64,000 bases of DNA from Micractinium sp. NFX-FRZ (taxonomy: Eukaryota > Chlorophyta > Trebouxiophyceae > Chlorellales > Chlorellaceae), in NCBI GenBank assembly GCA_029339195.1, contig JAPTJF010000022.1:1-64000 (forward strand), read 5' to 3'. Shown here piece after piece: positions 59,361 to 64,000 of the stretch. Below the pieces are notes generated by a model that was given only the letters and a program-made list of their open reading frames with translations, searched no databases and was not told the DNA's origin. A program made the translations under genes and the position numbers. Each line of letters starts with the position of its first letter. Position 1 is the first letter of the stretch.

Positions 59361-62300
59361 CCGCCGCCGCTGCCGCCGTTTCCGTGGTAGTGCCGCAGCC
59401 CCAACAGTGTGCCGGCATAGTGCCAGGCCTGGCTCTTGCCGCCGTGGTGCAGCACTTCGTGGAATACCAGGCGGGTCTGCATGGGTGGGGGGGCGCCACG
59501 AAAGGGGGTGCTGTCATTGTGGGTTCAACATGGTCATCAGGGGATGGACATGGAGTGGGCATGGGGAGGCTCTCCATTGGTGGTGCAGCACAGCACCGTG
59601 TGCAGCAACAGGAGGGGCAGCGACGAACAGGGGGTGTGAGACACACGTTGGGGTGGGGTGTGAGGAGGGTGGGCGCCAACGGAGCGCGGTGCATCAACCT
59701 CTTGCCAGGGTGCAGCTGAATATGAAGATATGTGGAACTGCAGACGGGCATGCATGTGTGAGAGAACAAGAAGAACTGCCAAAGAGGGGTTGTGGTAAGC
59801 CGTGACGGTGCGCCACGGGGGGTTTGAGGTCAGCGGTGCTGGTTCATAAAGCTTCGCCCCACATGCCGCAGCAGGCACAACACGGATACACCACCCCCGC
59901 CACCACCTGCTGCCCCCGGGTGCCCCGCTCACCCTGTTGTTGCGGATGGCCGCCGACTGCTTCTGCGAGCAGCTGTAGCACTCTGGGTAGTAGCGCTGGC
60001 GTGGGGGGCCGGTGGGGATGTTGAGTGCCTCGGCAAACTGCAGACAGGGCAGGCAGGCAGGCAGGGAGGGGAGGGGGAGCAAGGCCAGTAGATGTGCTAG
60101 AAAAGGCGGGGATGCACGTTTTGGCAGACATGGGGAGGCAAGCAGAGGGCCGGTGGGGGAAGGCGAGCGCATCGCGATAGGGTTTAACCCTAAACCCTAA
60201 TCCTAGACGAGCGCATAGGGAAGGCGAGGGGCAACGGGACGCTGGGGGAGGTAGAAGGCAGACAGGCAGGCGGGAGGTGTGTGCCTGCCCACTTGCCAGT
60301 TAAGCCAGCACCATTCACATGCTTGACGCTGCCTGCTCCCACCCCCACCCATGCCAGGGTGCCAGCTCACGCCAGTCCCCGCCAGCTCACGCCAGTCCCC
60401 GCCAGCTCACCTGTCGCACAAACGGCTGCCGCAGCAGCGTCCGCTTGGCCGTGGCCAGCTCCTCTCTTACGTGCTTGTTGGGCGGCATGTGGTCCCCAAT
60501 CACCTTGCCCCGCCGCGTGCCGCAGTGGTGGCAGCCGTCGCTGCAGGAGGCAGGGTGGGGAATGGATGGATGGAGTGCGGTGGGGCGGCACCGTGCGGCT
60601 GTGCCTGTCCTCGCATGCATGGAGTCAGCCACATGGAGGATTACTGGTAAACATGTGCCTTTCCCCCGCCCAACTCTCCTCCCTTGCTCCAGATGCACAC
60701 TCCGCCTGCCGACCAGTCTCCTCAGTGACTACAACCCCTCGTGGGACCAACGCATACGTCGCCGCCCAAATCTGGGGCCCGACCAAACACCGCGTCGCCC
60801 CCGCCCCCGGAATGATGAGCCACAAGCAGCGCCCCACCAACTCACCGTCCGAACAGCCGCACCAGCAATCCTCCCTTGCTTCACGTGCGCCCGCCACATG
60901 CCACATCTCCATAACGAAATCACCACGCCCAAAACCTGGGCCCAGACCAAACACCATGTCGGCCCCCCACCAACTCACCGTCTGAACAGGCGCACCAGCT
61001 CCACTTTGTTGGCCTCCGTAGCATACTGCACCCCCGCCGCCGGCAGGCTCTCCCGGGCGATGGCCCCCACCTGCAGGCGTGGCGTTGCATGGCCGTTGGG
61101 TTGATGGTTGTACCGCATGCCGATGGACATGCGCTTGAGCCCAGCAGCACTCCTGGCTGCACCAAAGGCGACACTGCAGCCTGCCTGCCCGCCACGCCTG
61201 CACACTACTGCTCCCTCTGTGTGCCTACATGCTCTGGGAAAGGGAAGCTCCTGCCTCCGGTGTCCCCCGCCTCAACATGGCGCTCTGGCTGTCCCCCTCG
61301 CACCCCGGCCACCCACCTTGGCCAGGTCACTGGGCATGACTGAGCGGAAGCGGCCTCCCATGACCTGCACACGTGGAGCGTGGGGCGGGGTGTGGTGGAG
61401 CGCAATCAGGCATGCGGGCAGCTTCTCATGAACAGTGCCAGCTTCTATTAACCTGTGGCACTACCTGTTGCACCTGCAGAATATAACTACGACAAGAAAC
61501 TGGCCCCACCTTGAAGAAGGCGATGCCCAGCAGCGCAGGATAACCCACCACAGGCACACCTTCCAACTGCCCACAGCTGCCAGGACTCATTGGGGCAAAC
61601 ATTTTGAAGACAACCCCCAGCAGCGTATCCCCCAGCAGCAGTGCGGCCCCCCTGTCATCAGCCTGCGGCGCTACAAACATGACCAAGAACTGTGCCAACA
61701 CCTGTTGCGCCTGCACCTTACTATACCATAACTACAACAAAAACTGGCCCCACCTTGAAGAAGGCGTGTTCATTAACCTGTGGCACTACCTGTTGCACCT
61801 GCAGAATACAACTACGACAAGCAATTGCCCCACCTTGAAGAAGGCGATGCCCAGCAGCGCGTCCAGCAGCAGGTCCTGCCTGCGCACCCCACGCCACAGC
61901 AGCTGCGGGTGCTCAAGCGGATTCCTGCGGGGAGAGGGAGGGTGGGAGGTGGGTGGTGGGAAGAGGCGGGAGCCAGGGTGTTATGGTGGGGAGGGTGCAT
62001 GGGAGGGCGCATGGGAAGCGGTCCTGCTGCAGTGTCCACGTGCAGGGTAGCGGCAATCGCACGGCAGCCTGAGCTCTCCAAGCATGCACATTGTGGCGTG
62101 CGCTGCCCTACCCTGCCCCAGCCTCACTTGCGCTCCTGCAGATATTGCCGGCACTTAATGGAGGCCTGCCCCGCAGCAGCCGACGCCAGCCCCACACCCA
62201 GCAGGCCGCCCACCGGGCCCGCCACCGGTGTGGCGCAAGAGACACGCAGCGCCATGCCCGCCGCCTGCAGGCACGGCCACCAGGAGGAGGAGCAGATGTG

Positions 62301-62830
62301 GGCACGCTTGCGGTTTGTGCATGCAAGCGGCTGCGTGGCTTGCCGCCCAGACCCGGCAGCACTCCTGCCGGGTGCTCCCAGCTGCCAGGAGGACAGTAAC
62401 AGCCGGACGGATTACCGGAAACCGCACATGAATACACCCATGCCAGCCAGCAATGTCGCGTGATCCCCCGGAAGCACAGCACACACCTGCGCCGCCGCCA
62501 GGCCGGCTGTGTACGCCCCCATGGCGGCCCCCGCTTGCAGCAAGAAGGGCACCACTGGCTGCAAGGCGGTCGTTACCGGCTGGAATGTGACAGCCAGACG
62601 CTGCCCCGCCTCCCTGCAGAAAGCACCAGGCGACGTGAGGAATGAATGGCGGCGCAGGGGGAGTGCAGCAATGGGATGCAAGTGGCGGGGAGGTGGGCGG
62701 CCTCTGCCCACGGGCGGCGGCGGCAGGTGGCAGCGGCGGCAGGTGGAAGGGTGGCACCAGCTGCGGCGCCATTATGCGGTTCGCTTCACCTGGCCGCCTT
62801 GACCAGCTCGTGCTCCCCCTGGCGCCCCAT
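59324..62830 (-). CDS. Membrane protein with HNH-like Cys/His module, unidentified
   Basis: Nine exons: 62790-62830, 62487-62613, 62128-62264, 61834-61924, 61317-61364, 60979-61070, 60411-60540, 59933-60037, 59324-59476; 307 residues with consistent phases. The start is MGRQGEHELVKAAREAG (ATG 62828-62830). The first 100 residues are Ala/Gly-rich and hydrophobic (LQPVVPFLLQAGAAMGAYTA, GPVGGLLGVGLASAAAG), suggesting membrane insertion. The C-terminal half has Cys182-HH-Cys185, then GDHMPPNK (Asp195-His196), then PECYSCSQKQ (Cys242, Cys245). Two CxxC pairs around a DH-x-P-P-N motif resemble a zinc-supported HNH (beta-beta-alpha metal) fold. The end is HYHGNGGSGGGTGSGS and basic. The family is not recognised and nuclease activity is not shown. 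Introns carry many exon-edge repeats and a telomeric fragment. Confidence 0.72.
60181..60203. repeat. Interstitial telomeric repeat fragment
   Basis: AACCCTAAACCCTAA (two CCCTAAA units plus edges), the plant/algal TTTAGGG telomere type, lies in an intron of the HNH-like gene. It is flanked by a 9-base direct repeat CGAGCGCAT at 60164-60172 and 60208-60216. Confidence 0.75.
61449..61862 (-). repeat. Repeats of an exon end with its donor
   Basis: The end of the exon at 61834-61924 with its donor (minus strand GCCTTCTTCAAG|GTGGGG) recurs at about 61751-61766 and 61507-61540. The copy at about 61449-61540 and the real one share about 90 bases, including the flank TTAACCTGTGGCACTACC. Confidence 0.85.
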
Positions 62831-63103
62831 GCTGGCCAGCGGCGGCACAGGCAGCCGCTCGCAACTGCGCGGGGAGTTGGGGCACTGCAGGTTGCGAAGG
62901 TTGGATTGAGAAGCGATCAGGGTTGAGCAGCGGCAAAATGAGGAGATGACGGCCCAGCCGGAAGCTCAAAACCCTGTGCACCACGTCAGCGTGACATTCA
63001 AGAGACCACAGCCGTCGGTTGTCTAATTGAGGCCTTCCGCAATCCTCACAAGGCATGCATAGACGTGTGCTTTGCCGAGAGCCCCGCTAAAGGCTGGCAG
63101 CGA
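62831..63103. promoter_or_regulatory. Divergent promoter with a 26-codon upstream ORF
   Basis: Lies between the start codons of the HNH-like gene (-) and the following plus-strand gene. An ATG at 62946 opens a 26-codon frame (MTAQPEAQNPVHHVSV) that ends in TAA at 63024-63026; the main frame is already open there in another register. This may be a regulatory uORF, or the true start if there is a sequence error. Confidence 0.4.
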
Positions 63104-64000
63104 ATGGGGAGCCCGCCGCTCCTGCGCGTCTACTGGCCTCGGCGGCTCAAGCTCCCTGAGCAGTCGCGGCACTCGGATGTAAACCTCCTGGGATGGCGCG
63201 GTGGCGATCAAACGCTGCACCAAGTCGTGGTGACCGGCGCCTCAGCGGCAGGAGCGGCAGCGCCAGGCGATGGGGCGGCAGTCGTTGGCGCCCTGCTGTG
63301 CAGCCTCCCTGCAGCTGATGCGCCTAGCAGGCCTGCCGGCGGGGGGGTGATGCAGTGCATAATGCAGCCAACATCAGCAAGAGGTGGTGCGCTGCCCATC
63401 GTGCTGCCCCCGTCCACCTTGTCCACCGCTGTCGGCCCGCGCACACGGCGCAGCTGCCAGCTGGAGCAGCAGGAGCCGTGGCCATGCCAGGTCATACTGT
63501 ATGACAGCTCAGCGCCGCCTCCCCAGCTTGAACCTGCTGCATCTGGTAGTACAGGGGCAGATCCCGGCTGCAGTCAGGAGCACCAGCAACAGGAGCAGGA
63601 GCTGCAGCAGCGTCGCCAGCGGCGGCAGCAGGAGGCCGCTGCCTGGCTGGCCTCTCATTTGTTGGGTGCGCTGCTGGCAGCGCTTCTGCTTGCCTACCGG
63701 CACAGCTTGACGGCTGAGGCATCACACTGCGGCGGCTGGCTGGCGTCCTTTGCTGCCAGCCAGCTGGCCTGGTTCCGCACAGCGCAGCCAGCAGGTGGGC
63801 CTGCCACGCTGGGCCTGCTGTGCTGGGCCTGCTGCGCTGTGCATGGCGGGATCTTCACCTCGGCTGCAGCTGTGCTGCTACTCCACCATGCCTTCCTGAC
63901 TGCTGAACCCTGTGCTTGCATGCTCGCAACACCGTCAGTCCAACAATCGACCTGCACCTGGCCTATGCGCTGCCCCTCTGCCCGTTCCCCCTCTCGTAAC
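63104..64000 (+). CDS. Possible GPI1/PIG-Q subunit of GPI-GlcNAc transferase (partial)
   Basis: One open frame of 299 codons from the ATG at 63104 to the window edge. The start MGSPPLLRVYWPRRLKLPEQ followed by NLLGWRGGD and HQVVV resembles the N-terminus of plant and yeast GPI1 (WP-basic motif, then a short hydrophobic strand). CQVILYDSS also fits that family, and a Gln-rich segment precedes hydrophobic helices (HLLGALLAALLLAY, TLGLLCWACCAVHGGIFTSAA). GPI1 helps the ER enzyme that adds GlcNAc to phosphatidylinositol. The resemblance was judged by eye and is weak. The frame is also open upstream of this ATG for about 50 codons, with a plausible sequence (CLIEAFRNPHKACIDV), so the start is uncertain. 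Confidence 0.45.
   Translation, partial: MGSPPLLRVYWPRRLKLPEQSRHSDVNLLGWRGGDQTLHQVVVTGASAAGAAAPGDGAAVVGALLCSLPAADAPSRPAGGGVMQCIMQPTSARGGALPIVLPPSTLSTAVGPRTRRSCQLEQQEPWPCQVILYDSSAPPPQLEPAASGSTGADPGCSQEHQQQEQELQQRRQRRQQEAAAWLASHLLGALLAALLLAYRHSLTAEASHCGGWLASFAASQLAWFRTAQPAGGPATLGLLCWACCAVHGGIFTSAAAVLLLHHAFLTAEPCACMLATPSVQQSTCTWPMRCPSARSPSRN

Noticed and set aside
59537..60172. Long minus-strand open frame through the HNH-like gene
   Set aside because: Only 59933-60037 is exon; the rest reads through a GTGAGC donor into the intron. A last exon at 59324-59476 with HEVLHHGGKSQAWHY fits better.

Overview
The window reads as nuclear DNA of a GC-rich unicellular green alga, most like the Chlorella clade (Trebouxiophyceae). 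The grounds are about 100 short introns bounded by GT/GC and AG, chloroplast-type and ER-type proteins, TGTAA polyadenylation motifs, and a TTTAGGG-type telomeric fragment. No bacterial operons, rRNA, tRNA, CRISPR array or intact transposon was seen. All gene models were built by hand from reading frame, splice sites and intron phase. For almost every gene the summed exon length is a multiple of three, which is good internal support.

Layout. 0-10 kb: an unidentified partial gene (-), an unidentified multi-pass membrane protein (-), an HMA1-type P1B metal ATPase with a His-rich N-terminus (-), and a small membrane-anchored unknown (+). 10-23 kb: an AlkB-type alkane/fatty-acid hydroxylase with 15 exons (+), convergent with an ABC1/UbiB atypical kinase with 13 exons (-). 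23-29 kb: two tandem secreted chymotrypsin-fold serine proteases (-). 30-36 kb: ribosomal protein L26/uL24 (+) and an unidentified protein with an acidic tail (+) that carries an apparent frameshift in a GGC tract. 36-46 kb: a plant-type FAD synthase fused to a molybdopterin-binding domain (-), divergent from the ER glucosidase II beta subunit (+, ends in KDEL). 46-54 kb: a stand-alone VHL beta-domain protein (-), a SAND-like/AT-hook acidic nuclear protein (+), and an acidic U1-type zinc-finger protein (-). 54-64 kb: a G3BP-like NTF2+RRM+RGG protein (+), a membrane protein with an HNH-like Cys/His module (-), and the start of a possible GPI1/PIG-Q protein (+) that runs off the window.

The genes are ordinary eukaryotic housekeeping genes plus metal, lipid and secretory functions; they do not form a pathway cluster. 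Several neighbours are head-to-head with only 0.1-0.6 kb between their start codons.

The most unusual signal is not a gene. In at least nine genes, a copy of an exon edge (the last or first 20-60 coding bases plus the adjoining splice site) recurs inside the flanking intron, typically 50-150 bases away. In three genes the region around the stop codon is repeated downstream in the same way. These 'exon-edge echoes' form short ladders of decayed acceptor, donor or stop regions. Together with unusually frequent GC-AG introns (six that phase requires and one possible, among roughly 100), they suggest ongoing local tandem duplication across exon-intron junctions, a process proposed elsewhere as a route to intron growth or gain.
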